A DNA stretch of 64,000 nt. Origin: an uncultured Oscillospiraceae bacterium (GTDB lineage Bacteria > Bacillota > Clostridia > Oscillospirales > Oscillospiraceae). Within the stretch, counting starts at the first letter, position 1, and every line of letters starts with the position of its first letter. The translations under genes and the position numbers were made by a program. The notes beneath the pieces are model-generated. The model did no database searches and was not told the DNA's origin. It worked only from the letters and a program-made list of their open reading frames with translations. This document shows, piece after piece, positions 1 through 7,626 of this stretch. The stretch lies in contig CAKUGQ010000008.1 of the NCBI GenBank assembly GCA_934654755.1, forward strand, positions 1-64,000, in the 5' to 3' direction.

Positions 1-39
1 GGAGGTTCCTTTTTCTAGGCATAGCTAAAGCTTTTTGGA

Positions 40-66
40 ACCACCGGCACTGCCGGTGGTTTTCTT
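40..66 (+). terminator. Intrinsic terminator of an upstream gene
   Basis: An 8-bp stem ACCACCGG/CCGGTGGT (40-47 with 53-60) is followed by a T-rich run. It would end a plus-strand transcript entering from outside the window. Confidence 0.75.
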
Positions 67-72
67 TCTACA

Positions 73-107
73 AAAAGGGCGAAGGAGGGATATCCCCCCC
101 TTCGCCC
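73..107 (-). terminator. Terminator of the small Cys/Gly-rich gene
   Basis: The stem GGGCGAAGG/CCTTCGCCC (78-86 with 99-107) is followed on the minus strand by a run of Ts. It lies just past the stop codon of the 118-267 gene, which supports that gene being expressed. Confidence 0.75.
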
Positions 108-117
108 GAGGGAATCG

Positions 118-267
118 TTAGCAGCCGCAGCCGCAGGAGTTGTTGTTGCTGGTGCCGCAGCCGCAGCCGCAGGAATTGCCGCAGCCGTTGCCGCAACCGC
201 AGAAGAGGAGAATGAGGATGATGATCCACCAGGAGTTGTTGCCGAAGCAGCCGTTATTGCAATTCAT
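118..267 (-). CDS. Small Cys/Gly-rich single-span membrane peptide (49 aa)
   Basis: The 49-residue product begins MNCNNGCFGNNSWW. It has one hydrophobic stretch, WWIIILILLFC (about residues 13-23), and ends in repeated CGCG-type residues separated by Asn and Ser. I chose the second of two nearby ATGs: GGAGG lies 9 nt upstream of it but only 3 nt from the first ATG at 273. A terminator follows directly. The layout, a short glycine-rich sequence around one transmembrane segment, resembles YjcZ-type small proteins of spore formers, but I cannot assign a family with certainty. The Cys-rich tail could bind metal or cross-link; that is inference. Confidence 0.7.
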   Translation of the reverse strand: MNCNNGCFGNNSWWIIILILLFCGCGNGCGNSCGCGCGTSNNNSCGCGC

Positions 268-392
268 ATTCATGAACCTCCAAATCATTTTGTGAGCACC
301 GGGCTCATTCCATGTTATGACCTTGCGGCAAAAGGGTGACAGCCGCGCCGGTAAAACTTCGCCGCATAGTGAAAGCTCCGCAAGGGCAAGCT

Positions 393-779
393 ATGTCCAA
401 AGGGGGGCTTGCCTTGCGGATGCGGATCAAACGGTATTTGCCTGCGCTGTACGGTGCAGCGGCCGGATTGCTCAACGGACTGTTCGGTGCGGGAGGCGGG
501 ATGCTGCTCCTGCCGCTTTTGAGCCGGGTGCCTGAGCTGACGGAGCGCGAAGCTTTTGCCTGCTCGGTGTGCGTGATGCTGCCGCTGTCGGCGGTTTCGG
601 CGACGATTTATTTTCTGCGCGGCGGGAGCTTTGCCGCAGACGCGCTGCCGTATCTGCTCGGAGGCGCACTGGGCGGCATTGCGGCGGGGCTGCTGCTCCG
701 CCGCGCAAACACGCGGCTGCTGCACCGATTGCTCGGCGGTTTTATCCTGTTCGGTGCGCTGCGCCTGCTGTTGCAATGA
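393..779 (+). CDS. TauE/SafE-family membrane protein, N-terminal half-size unit
   Basis: A short hydrophobic protein of about 128 residues. It carries the TauE/SafE signature GLLNGLFGAGGG near its start, then three more probable membrane segments. Full-length members have about 250 residues and two such repeats, so this is one repeat. The stop overlaps the start of the next gene (ATGA), which supplies the matching second repeat, so the two products probably assemble in the membrane as one anion or sulfonate/sulfite-type exporter. The start is uncertain: ATG 393 or ATG 420 (GGGGGG lies 12 nt upstream of 420). The substrate is unknown. Confidence 0.75.
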   Translation: MSKGGLALRMRIKRYLPALYGAAAGLLNGLFGAGGGMLLLPLLSRVPELTEREAFACSVCVMLPLSAVSATIYFLRGGSFAADALPYLLGGALGGIAAGLLLRRANTRLLHRLLGGFILFGALRLLLQ

Positions 780-1153
780 GTGCCATGGTTGCGGTACTGG
801 CCGGCTTGGCCTGCGGAGTATTATCCGGCATGGGGATCGGCGGCGGCACGCTTCTGATGGTCTGGATGACGGCGGTGCAGGGAGTGGCGCAGACGACGGC
901 GCAGGGAATCAATCTGCTCTATTTCCTGCCCACGGCTTTGTGTGCACTGTTTTTCCATGTCAGAAACGGCATGGTACGCTGGCGTGTCGTGCTGCCTGCT
1001 GCCGGAGCCGGCTGCGTGGCAGCCGCGCTTGGCGCATGGATTGCAACCGGATTGGACACCGCACTGCTGCGAAAGCTGTTCGGCGGTTTTCTTTTGGTTG
1101 TTGGGCTTTGGGAACTTCTTGGCCGTCACGCGCGTGCAAGGAAGGATAAATAG
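776..1153 (+). CDS. TauE/SafE-family membrane protein, C-terminal half-size unit
   Basis: A 125-residue protein starting MSAMVAVLAGLACG. It has the second TauE/SafE glycine motif, GVLSGMGIGGG (about residues 12-22), and about four hydrophobic segments. Its ATG overlaps the stop of the preceding half-size gene by 4 bp, so translation is probably coupled and the two halves act together. The last 28 bp overlap convergently with the end of ruvX. In Clostridia such half-size TauE proteins do occur in tandem pairs; whether this pair is an ancestral split or a duplicated single unit cannot be told here. Confidence 0.78.
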   Translation: MSAMVAVLAGLACGVLSGMGIGGGTLLMVWMTAVQGVAQTTAQGINLLYFLPTALCALFFHVRNGMVRWRVVLPAAGAGCVAAALGAWIATGLDTALLRKLFGGFLLVVGLWELLGRHARARKDK

Positions 1154-1542
1154 CCCTCCAGAATCAGAGATGCCGCTACGGCGTCCACGGTATTCTTGCG
1201 CTTTTTTCCATGGTAATTGCAGTCGGAGAGGATCTGGTGCGCTTCAACGGTCGTTCGACGTTCGTCCCAGAGAACGACTGGCATGGCGCAGGCCCGTTCT
1301 ACAAGCACGGCAAATTCGCGGTACAGCGCGGCGCGCGGTCCCTCGGAGCCGTCCATATTGCGCGGGAAACCCATAACGAGCCGATCTGCGCCGCAGGCGG
1401 AGGCCAGAGCGGCAATCTCCTGCGCGGTCTTTTCGGGATTCCGGCTGTGAATGACATTCGTCCGGCCGACAATGGAACCGGTTGGGTCAGAGACGGCGAT
1501 GCCCGTGCGCGCGTCACCGTAGTCAATGGCGAGAACTCTCAT
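1126..1542 (-). CDS. ruvX: RuvX/YqgF Holliday-junction resolvase-like nuclease
   Basis: A 138-residue RNase H-fold protein of normal family length. The N-terminal strand MRVLAIDYGDARTGIA carries the first catalytic Asp (D7), and GFPRNMDGSEG and DERRTT are the other signature blocks. The C-terminal KKRKNTVDAVAA block carries the last acidic residue. The family (YqgF) is linked to 16S pre-rRNA 5' processing and to Holliday-junction resolution. I chose ATG 1542 because the conserved domain begins there and GGAGG lies just upstream; the open frame continues upstream only as poor sequence. Convergent 28-bp overlap with the TauE half-gene. Confidence 0.92.
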   Translation of the reverse strand: MRVLAIDYGDARTGIAVSDPTGSIVGRTNVIHSRNPEKTAQEIAALASACGADRLVMGFPRNMDGSEGPRAALYREFAVLVERACAMPVVLWDERRTTVEAHQILSDCNYHGKKRKNTVDAVAASLILEGYLSFLARA

Positions 1543-1685
1543 AAGTAAGCCTCCTTTTCGCTGATTATACCCCAAAAAGTTCGAAAACACAAGAGCGCAG
1601 CGCTCCTCTGTGCGGCATAAATCACCCGGCGCGGCAGTTTTCCAAAAACTGCCGCGTTTTTTTCTTGAAAATACAAAAAAAGGCA

Positions 1686-1714
1686 TTGCATTTTTTATGT
1701 AACCCTAGTATAAT
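1686..1714 (+). promoter_or_regulatory. Sigma-A promoter of the mraZ/dcw operon
   Basis: TTGCAT (1686-1691) and TATAAT (1709-1714) are separated by exactly 17 bp. Transcription would start near 1721, immediately before the MraZ operator repeats. Confidence 0.88.
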
Positions 1715-1721
1715 TGAGGCA

Positions 1722-1771
1722 AGTGGAGCAAAATGGATTAAAGTTGAGCAAAATGGAGCAGAGGTGGGGCA
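1722..1771 (+). promoter_or_regulatory. MraZ operator: five 10-bp-spaced repeats
   Basis: Five consecutive decamers, each built on a TGG(A/G)-like core (AGTGGAGCA, AATGGATTA, AGTTGAGCA, AATGGAGCA, GGTGGGGCA), lie between the transcription start and the mraZ ATG. MraZ is known to bind direct repeats of this spacing in front of its own gene, so this is very probably an autoregulatory operator for the whole cluster. Confidence 0.85.
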
Positions 1772-1772
1772 A

Positions 1773-2189
1773 ATGTACGGGAAATACAAGCATACGCTGG
1801 ACGCCAAGGGGCGTCTGTTTGTCCCCGCGAAGCTCCGCGAGGAGTTGGGCGACGCCTTTTATATTGCTACTTCCGCCGATGCCTGTCTGCGGTTGTACCC
1901 GGAGGCGGAGTGGAAGCGTGTGTTGGAACGCTGCGAGCAGCTTCCCGGTGCGGAGGTACGGAAGCTGCGTGGCTTCTTTGCAAGCGTTAATAAAATCGAA
2001 CCGGATAAGCAGGGACGCTTCCTGCTGCCGGAAAGCTACCGGAAATATGCCGGCATCGAACAGGATGTTTATTTTCTCGGGCAGGCGAATGTGGCCGAGA
2101 TCTGGGCAGCGGACCGCTATGAGGCGGAGGAGGCAAAATACATGACGCCCGAAAATATCGCTGCCGTAATGGATGCATTGGGACTATGA
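1773..2189 (+). CDS. mraZ: MraZ, transcriptional regulator of the dcw cluster
   Basis: A 138-residue protein with two AbrB-like swapped-hairpin repeats. The first is MYGKYKHTLDAKGRLFVPAK (residues 1-20); the second contains KIEPDKQGRFLLP (about residues 75-87). Both carry the D-x-(K/Q)-GR core of the family. MraZ forms a ring that binds repeats upstream of its own operon and usually represses cell-division and wall genes. I chose ATG 1773 because it follows the last operator repeat and starts the conserved domain. The stop overlaps the rsmH start. Confidence 0.95.
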   Translation: MYGKYKHTLDAKGRLFVPAKLREELGDAFYIATSADACLRLYPEAEWKRVLERCEQLPGAEVRKLRGFFASVNKIEPDKQGRFLLPESYRKYAGIEQDVYFLGQANVAEIWAADRYEAEEAKYMTPENIAAVMDALGL

Positions 2190-3121
2190 TGAATTTTTCA
2201 CACAAATCCGTCCTGCTGGACGAGACGATCGAGGCCTTGAATATCCACCCGGACGGGATTTATCTCGACGGAACGCTTGGCGGCGCGGGACACTCCGAGC
2301 AGATTGTAAAGCGACTGACAACGGGTACTCTGATTGGTATTGACCGCGATGAGGTTGCACTGTCGGCTGCACGGCAGCGCCTTTCTCCCTACGGTGAGCG
2401 GGTTGTGACCGTGCATTCCAATTTCTGTGAGCTTGCCGATGTACTGGATCGTCTGAGTATTCCGTTCGTGGACGGAATGCTCTTCGATCTGGGCGTTTCC
2501 TCTCCGCAGCTTGACGATGCACAGCGCGGGTTTTCCTATATGGCGGACGCGCCGCTGGATATGCGTATGGATCGAAGCCAAAGCCTCAGCGCTTATGAGG
2601 TCGTCAATGGTTGGCCGCAGGAGGAACTGCGCCGCATTCTTTATGACTATGGCGAGGAGCGTTATGCGCCGCAGATTGCCGCCGCTATGGTTCGTCGCCG
2701 CGAAAAGCAGTCCATTGAGACGACGATGGAGCTTGTCGAGGTTATTCGCTCGGCAATGCCTGCGCAGGCGCTGCGGGAAAAGCAGCATCCTGCCAAGCGC
2801 AGCTTTCAGGCCATCCGAATTGCCGTTAACGATGAACTGGGGGCGGTAGACCGGATGCTTCAGGTGGCATTTGACCGCTTGAAGCCCGGAGGAAGAATCG
2901 CCATCATTACCTTCCATTCTCTGGAGGATCGAATCGTCAAATCCCGGATGCAGGCCGCTGCGCGCGGCTGCATCTGCCCGCCGGAATTCCCGGTTTGCGT
3001 CTGTGGGCGGAAGCCTGTTGTGCGCCTTGTGACACGCAAACCCGTTGTCTCCGGAGAAGAGGAGCTGGAGGAGAATCCGCGCGCCAGAAGCGCAAAGCTC
3101 CGTGTTGCGGAAAAACTGTAA
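2186..3121 (+). CDS. rsmH: RsmH (MraW), 16S rRNA m4C1402 methyltransferase
   Basis: A 311-residue protein of normal length. Opening residues NFSHKSVLLDETIEAL are the family N-terminus. GTLGGAGHS (SAM site), GIDRDEVAL, FDLGVSSPQLD and AFQAIRI-type blocks follow, with RIAIITFHSLEDR near residue 235. The enzyme N4-methylates C1402 of 16S rRNA using SAM. It starts on the mraZ stop (two adjacent ATGs at 2186 and 2189), implying translational coupling. The Cys-rich stretch CICPPEFPVCVCGRKP near the C-terminus is typical of the family. Confidence 0.96.
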   Translation: MMNFSHKSVLLDETIEALNIHPDGIYLDGTLGGAGHSEQIVKRLTTGTLIGIDRDEVALSAARQRLSPYGERVVTVHSNFCELADVLDRLSIPFVDGMLFDLGVSSPQLDDAQRGFSYMADAPLDMRMDRSQSLSAYEVVNGWPQEELRRILYDYGEERYAPQIAAAMVRRREKQSIETTMELVEVIRSAMPAQALREKQHPAKRSFQAIRIAVNDELGAVDRMLQVAFDRLKPGGRIAIITFHSLEDRIVKSRMQAAARGCICPPEFPVCVCGRKPVVRLVTRKPVVSGEEELEENPRARSAKLRVAEKL

Positions 3122-3149
3122 GAATGATGCAATGAAGGGGGAAAACAAA

Positions 3150-3674
3150 ATGGCCGGAAGGTACAGAACGGACGGCTCCGCCGCCTATGATGTAAATACC
3201 GCTGTCCGCCGCAGGAATACGGCGCAGCCCATACAACAGCCGCAGCGTCTCCCGGACGCGCCCGCCAGAAATCGGCCCGTACATAAGACCCGCGCCAAGA
3301 CGGCGGTTGCGCCGTTTACGCTTCTCGGAACGGCGGCGGTGGCGGCGCTGTTGTTGCTGGCGCTGTTCAGCTATATCGGCCTGTACGAGGCAAAGAGCGA
3401 AGCAGCCGAGCTTCAAAGTCAGTTGAACAAGCTGACGGAGGAACAGGCGTTCCTGCAGAGCAAGTACGAGCAGTCCGTTGATATGCAGCAAATCGAGCAG
3501 CGTGCCAAGGAGCTGGGGCTTCGCCAGCCGGGCGCCGCACAGACGATTTATGTCGGGATCGGCGGAAGCAATGCGGCACAGACCTTTACCGCGCCGCAGG
3601 AGCGAAATTTCATCGAAAAGATTTTCGATGCGCTGCGCGGCGCATTTTCCGATGCGTTGGAATATTTTTCGTAG
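3150..3674 (+). CDS. ftsL: FtsL-like septum formation protein
   Basis: A 174-residue bitopic protein. It has a basic cytoplasmic N-terminus (residues 1-45), one membrane span (about 48-70, LLGTAAVAALLLLALFSYIG), then a coiled-coil-like stretch YEAKSEAAELQSQLNKLTEE and a short C-terminal region. Size, topology and position between rsmH and the division transpeptidase identify FtsL, which forms the FtsQLB divisome subcomplex. FtsL sequence is poorly conserved, so the name rests mainly on context. I chose ATG 3150, preceded by AAGGGGG at normal spacing, rather than ATG 3132. Confidence 0.82.
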   Translation: MAGRYRTDGSAAYDVNTAVRRRNTAQPIQQPQRLPDAPARNRPVHKTRAKTAVAPFTLLGTAAVAALLLLALFSYIGLYEAKSEAAELQSQLNKLTEEQAFLQSKYEQSVDMQQIEQRAKELGLRQPGAAQTIYVGIGGSNAAQTFTAPQERNFIEKIFDALRGAFSDALEYFS

Positions 3675-3693
3675 GACGGACCATATAGATTAG

Positions 3694-3753
3694 ACGGGCA
3701 GGGAAGCTGCCCGGAGGGACATGGGCGGAGGATTACCTGCCGCCCATGTTTTT
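3694..3753 (+). terminator. Intra-operon hairpins, possible attenuator before the PBP gene
   Basis: Two hairpins fill the ftsL-PBP gap. GGGCA/TGCCC is at 3696-3712. CATGGGCGG/CCGCCCATG (3720-3728 with 3740-3748) is followed by five Ts, which is intrinsic-terminator architecture inside an operon. It may lower expression of the downstream genes. Confidence 0.6.
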
Positions 3754-3780
3754 GAAATTTTCGGGAAACGGGAGGACGGT

Positions 3781-6138
3781 ATGAAGCACCGCAAAGAAAG
3801 ACCTGTCATAAAGCATCCAAAGCGCAAGCAACCGGTGTCGGACAGCTCCGTCCGCCGTGCGATTTTGATCGCATTGGGAATTATGGGCATTCTTGCGTTC
3901 GGCGTTCTGACGGGGAGACTGGTCAAATTGATGATCATTGACCACGATTATTATGAGGCGAAGGCCATCCGCAACCAAACGCGCAGCACGAGTGTTACCG
4001 CATCGCGCGGAACGATCTATGATCGGAATATGAACGTTCTGGCGGCATCGGAGAGCGTGGAGAACATTTTCCTTGACCCGCTGGAGCTTGACGAAAACTC
4101 CGAAAAGGTCAGTTTGGACACTGTTGCCAACGGCCTTGCAGAGCTTCTCGATCTGGACGCCGACTGGATCAAACAGCAGGCGGCAGATACCAAAATGCGC
4201 TATAAGGTTATTAAGCGGCGCCAGAGCAAGGACGTATGCGACAAGGTCCGCGAGTTTATCAGCGAAAACAGGATCATCGGCGTGCATCTGGAGCCGGATT
4301 CCAAGCGTTATTATCCTTACAGCTCACTTGCCGCACAGGTGCTCGGCTTTACGAATACTGAGAACGTCGGCTCGGAGGGGCTGGAATCCTACTACAATAC
4401 CGTGTTGTCCGGCCGAGCCGGCGCTGTGATTACGACTAAGGGAAATCACGAAACGCAGATGCTTTACTCCTATGAAAAATACTATCAGGCCAGTGACGGC
4501 GAGCGTCTGGTGCTGACGATCGACACGACCGTGCAGTATTATCTGGAAAAGCATATGAAGGATGCCATTGACCGCTATGATGTGCTGAACGGCGCATTTG
4601 GAATTGTCATGGATGCGAAGACCGGCGAGATCCTTGCCATGTCCACCATGGGGAGCTATGACCCGAACAATTACCTGGAAATCGTTGATCTCAGGACACA
4701 GAATCAGCTTGCCGAAATGTATGACAAGGTGAAGCTGCTGCCGGAGGGCAGTGAGGAGCGACAGAGCGCGCTGGACGCGTATAACTCTGCCGTAGTGGCG
4801 GCGCGGCTCAAGCAATGGCGAAACCGCTGCGTTTCCGACGGCTACGAGCCCGGCTCGACCTTCAAGGTGCTCACACTTGCCGCTGCGCTGGATACCGGCG
4901 CGATCAAGGAGCTGGACGAATTCTACTGCGGCGGCAAGGAAAAGATCGAAGGCCGCGAACAGATCCTTAACTGCTGGAAGCACTCCGGTCATGGCAAGCT
5001 GACGGCGGCCGGCGCGCTGCAGAACTCCTGCAACATTGCATTTGCCCATATCGGTCTGAAACTCGGCGGCGGCGCACTGTACGACTATGCGCATGCCTTC
5101 GGACTGATGGAGCAGACAGGTATCGACCTGCCCGGCGAATCTGAGGGTATCTTCCACAGTCGTGAGCGTCTGGCGAACACCGCGAAATACGGCACAAGCT
5201 ATCTGACCTCCACGTCCTTCGGCCAGAGTATCAAGCCCACTCCGCTGCAAATGGTCCGCGCAGTGGCAGCCGTGGTCAACGGCGGTTATCTGCTGGAACC
5301 GTATCTTGTCTCGCAGGTGTTGGATAAGGACGGCAATGTCGTAAAGCAATATTCGCGCAATGTCCTTCGCCAGGTTATTTCCGAGGAGACTTCGCAGATC
5401 ATGTGCCGTCTGATGGAGGCGACCGTGGCCGACGGAACCTCCCGTAACGGCAAGGTTGCAGGTTATCGGATCGGCGGCAAGACCGGGACGGCCGAGAAGC
5501 TTGACCAGCTTAACCCCGACGGCACTTATACAAACGATAAGATCACATCGTTTATCGGTGTAGCGCCGATGGAGGATCCGCGCTATGTCATCCTCATCGC
5601 ACTTGATACGCCCAATTCCGAGGGCGGTACCTACATTTCCGGCGGCGTGATGGGCGCACCGACCGTGGCGGCGGTGTTTGAGGACGTCCTGCCTTACCTC
5701 GGTGTGGAGCCGGAATACACGGATGCCGAGATCTCCCGCGTGAACGTGACTATGCCCGATGTGACCGGCCTGACCGAGAGCGCCGCAGCGAAGCTGCTGG
5801 CCGATAAGAGCCTGGAATACCGTATTATCGGTAACGGCGACAAGATCGTCAGTCAGATTCCGGCGGCGGGACGTCAGCTTCCCGGTAAATCCACCGTACT
5901 GCTGTATACCGACGATTCCATGCCGACAGATCAGGTCACGGTACCGAACCTGATGGGTATGACGGTCGCCGAAGCGACAAAGACCCTGAATGATGCAGGC
6001 CTGTATTTGCAGGCCAAGGGTACGGACTCGACTGCGTGGCACGTCCTTGTCACCGCACAGGACATTGCGGCTGGTACGCAGGTCGCACGCGGAACGACGG
6101 TTACCGTGATATTTGCCGATACTACGGCAATGGATTAG
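3781..6138 (+). CDS. Class B penicillin-binding protein, SpoVD/Pbp2B type with two PASTA domains
   Basis: A 785-residue transpeptidase. Order: basic N-terminus, one membrane span (about residues 23-45), PBP dimerisation domain starting ATRGTIYDRN-like (here ASRGTIYDRN), then the transpeptidase. Catalytic Ser359 sits in GSTFK, SCN is at 416-418 and KTGT at 567-570. Two C-terminal PASTA domains begin VTMPDVTGL and VTVPNLMGM. Class B PBPs cross-link septal peptidoglycan with a FtsW/RodA partner; ftsW lies three genes downstream. PASTA plus the place before murE fits either SpoVD (spore cortex) or Pbp2B (division), and I cannot separate them. ATG 3781 follows GGGAGG. Confidence 0.93.
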   Translation: MKHRKERPVIKHPKRKQPVSDSSVRRAILIALGIMGILAFGVLTGRLVKLMIIDHDYYEAKAIRNQTRSTSVTASRGTIYDRNMNVLAASESVENIFLDPLELDENSEKVSLDTVANGLAELLDLDADWIKQQAADTKMRYKVIKRRQSKDVCDKVREFISENRIIGVHLEPDSKRYYPYSSLAAQVLGFTNTENVGSEGLESYYNTVLSGRAGAVITTKGNHETQMLYSYEKYYQASDGERLVLTIDTTVQYYLEKHMKDAIDRYDVLNGAFGIVMDAKTGEILAMSTMGSYDPNNYLEIVDLRTQNQLAEMYDKVKLLPEGSEERQSALDAYNSAVVAARLKQWRNRCVSDGYEPGSTFKVLTLAAALDTGAIKELDEFYCGGKEKIEGREQILNCWKHSGHGKLTAAGALQNSCNIAFAHIGLKLGGGALYDYAHAFGLMEQTGIDLPGESEGIFHSRERLANTAKYGTSYLTSTSFGQSIKPTPLQMVRAVAAVVNGGYLLEPYLVSQVLDKDGNVVKQYSRNVLRQVISEETSQIMCRLMEATVADGTSRNGKVAGYRIGGKTGTAEKLDQLNPDGTYTNDKITSFIGVAPMEDPRYVILIALDTPNSEGGTYISGGVMGAPTVAAVFEDVLPYLGVEPEYTDAEISRVNVTMPDVTGLTESAAAKLLADKSLEYRIIGNGDKIVSQIPAAGRQLPGKSTVLLYTDDSMPTDQVTVPNLMGMTVAEATKTLNDAGLYLQAKGTDSTAWHVLVTAQDIAAGTQVARGTTVTVIFADTTAMD

Positions 6139-6147
6139 GAGTACGCT

Positions 6148-7596
6148 ATGAAGCTCAGGGAACTGCTGCAAGGCATCGACATCCTCGAAACAAACGCCTC
6201 ACCGGAGTTGGATGTGACCGGTGTGAGTTATGATTCGCGTAAGACACAGCCCGGGGAACTGTTTGTTGCCGTTACGGGCTATGAGACGGACGGACATAAA
6301 TACATTCCCGCAGCCATGGCGCACGGCGCCGTCGCCGTGCTCTGCGAACGTGATGTGCCGCAGGATGTGCCGTATATCCGCGTCGCCTCGTCGCGCCGTG
6401 CGCTGGCACGGCTGGGCGTCAACCGGTACGGCAATCCTTCCGCATCTATGACCGTCGTCGGTGTTACCGGCACGAACGGCAAGACCTCTGTGACCTGTCT
6501 GCTCAAAGCGCTTCTGGAACGCGCCGCGGGTGCAAAGGTCGGTCTGATCGGGACGATTGAAAACCGGATCGGCGACGAGATACTTCCCACCGAGCGCACT
6601 ACGCCGGAGAGCTACGAGTTGCAGGGCCTTCTGGCGAAAATGCGTGATGCCGGCTGCAAATACGTTGTGATGGAGGTATCGTCGCACGCACTGGAGCTGC
6701 ACCGTGTGGATGGAATCGACTTTGCCGTCGGCGCCTTTACGAATCTGACGGAGGACCATCTGGACTTCCACAAAACAATGGAGAATTACCTTCTTGCAAA
6801 GCGGCGGCTGTTTGGCTTGTGCCGCCGCGGTGTGTTCAATGCGGACGATCCGGCGGCACCGCGCATGATCGAGGGAGCTGCCTGCTCCGTTTATACCGTC
6901 GGAACAGCGGGAACGGCAGATCTGCTGGCGCAGAATATCGAACTGGGAACGGATCATGTTTCCATGACGCTCCATGAGGGGGAGAGTACGGAGGAGCTTC
7001 GGCTGAACATCCCCGGCAGGTTTACGGTCAGCAATGCACTGATTGTGATCGGCATTGCCCGAAGTCTGGGCTTTACGCTTGCCGATGCGGTAGGCGGACT
7101 GTCCGGCGCGGGCGGTGTGAAAGGCCGCGTGGAGGTTGTGCCGACGCCGGGAAAGGACTATACGGTTCTGATCGACTATGCCCATACGCCGGATGCGCTG
7201 GAAAATGTCCTGCGCTCCGTGCGGGATTTTTGCAGAGGCAGGATTCTTCTTGTATTCGGCTGCGGCGGCGACCGTGATCGGCTCAAGCGGCCGATCATGG
7301 GCAAGATTGCAGTTGAAAACGCCGATTTTGTCATCGTTACCTCCGACAATCCGCGAACGGAGAAACCCATGTCAATCATCGACGACATTCTGGCAGGAAT
7401 AAAGGAGAGCAAAACGCCCTTCGTCGTCGAAGAAAACCGTCGACGTGCCATTCGCGTAGCCTTGCGCTGTGCGAGAAAACATGATATTATCATCCTGGCG
7501 GGGAAGGGTCATGAGACCTATCAGATCCTCGGCACGGAAAAGACACACCTCGACGAACGCGAGGAGGTTGCCGCCGCCCTGCGTGAGGGCTTTTGA
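6148..7596 (+). CDS. murE: MurE, UDP-MurNAc-tripeptide synthetase (meso-DAP adding)
   Basis: A 482-residue Mur ligase of normal length. ATP loop GTNGKT is at residues 108-113, the TTPES substrate motif follows, and DNPR is at 400-403. In known MurE enzymes DNPR with its Arg contacts meso-diaminopimelate, whereas Lys-adding enzymes differ there, so this predicts DAP-type peptidoglycan. It joins meso-DAP to UDP-MurNAc-L-Ala-D-Glu with ATP in the cytoplasm. The start is 9 bp after the PBP stop, with TAGGAG upstream. The usual next genes murF and murD are absent from this cluster. Confidence 0.96.
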   Translation: MKLRELLQGIDILETNASPELDVTGVSYDSRKTQPGELFVAVTGYETDGHKYIPAAMAHGAVAVLCERDVPQDVPYIRVASSRRALARLGVNRYGNPSASMTVVGVTGTNGKTSVTCLLKALLERAAGAKVGLIGTIENRIGDEILPTERTTPESYELQGLLAKMRDAGCKYVVMEVSSHALELHRVDGIDFAVGAFTNLTEDHLDFHKTMENYLLAKRRLFGLCRRGVFNADDPAAPRMIEGAACSVYTVGTAGTADLLAQNIELGTDHVSMTLHEGESTEELRLNIPGRFTVSNALIVIGIARSLGFTLADAVGGLSGAGGVKGRVEVVPTPGKDYTVLIDYAHTPDALENVLRSVRDFCRGRILLVFGCGGDRDRLKRPIMGKIAVENADFVIVTSDNPRTEKPMSIIDDILAGIKESKTPFVVEENRRRAIRVALRCARKHDIIILAGKGHETYQILGTEKTHLDEREEVAAALREGF

Positions 7597-7626
7597 ATCT
7601 ACAGAGAGAACCGGGAGGAATCGTTT

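Noticed and set aside
121..200. GCC/GCA-rich short repeats as a microsatellite or CRISPR
   Set aside because: They are codons for repeated Cys and Gly in a small gene with its own ribosome site and terminator; there are no spacers.
4324..6171. Long minus-strand open frame of 615 codons opposite the PBP and murE start
   Set aside because: Its translation is rich in His, Gln and Arg without any family pattern. It is a mirror of the codon bias of the real plus-strand genes.
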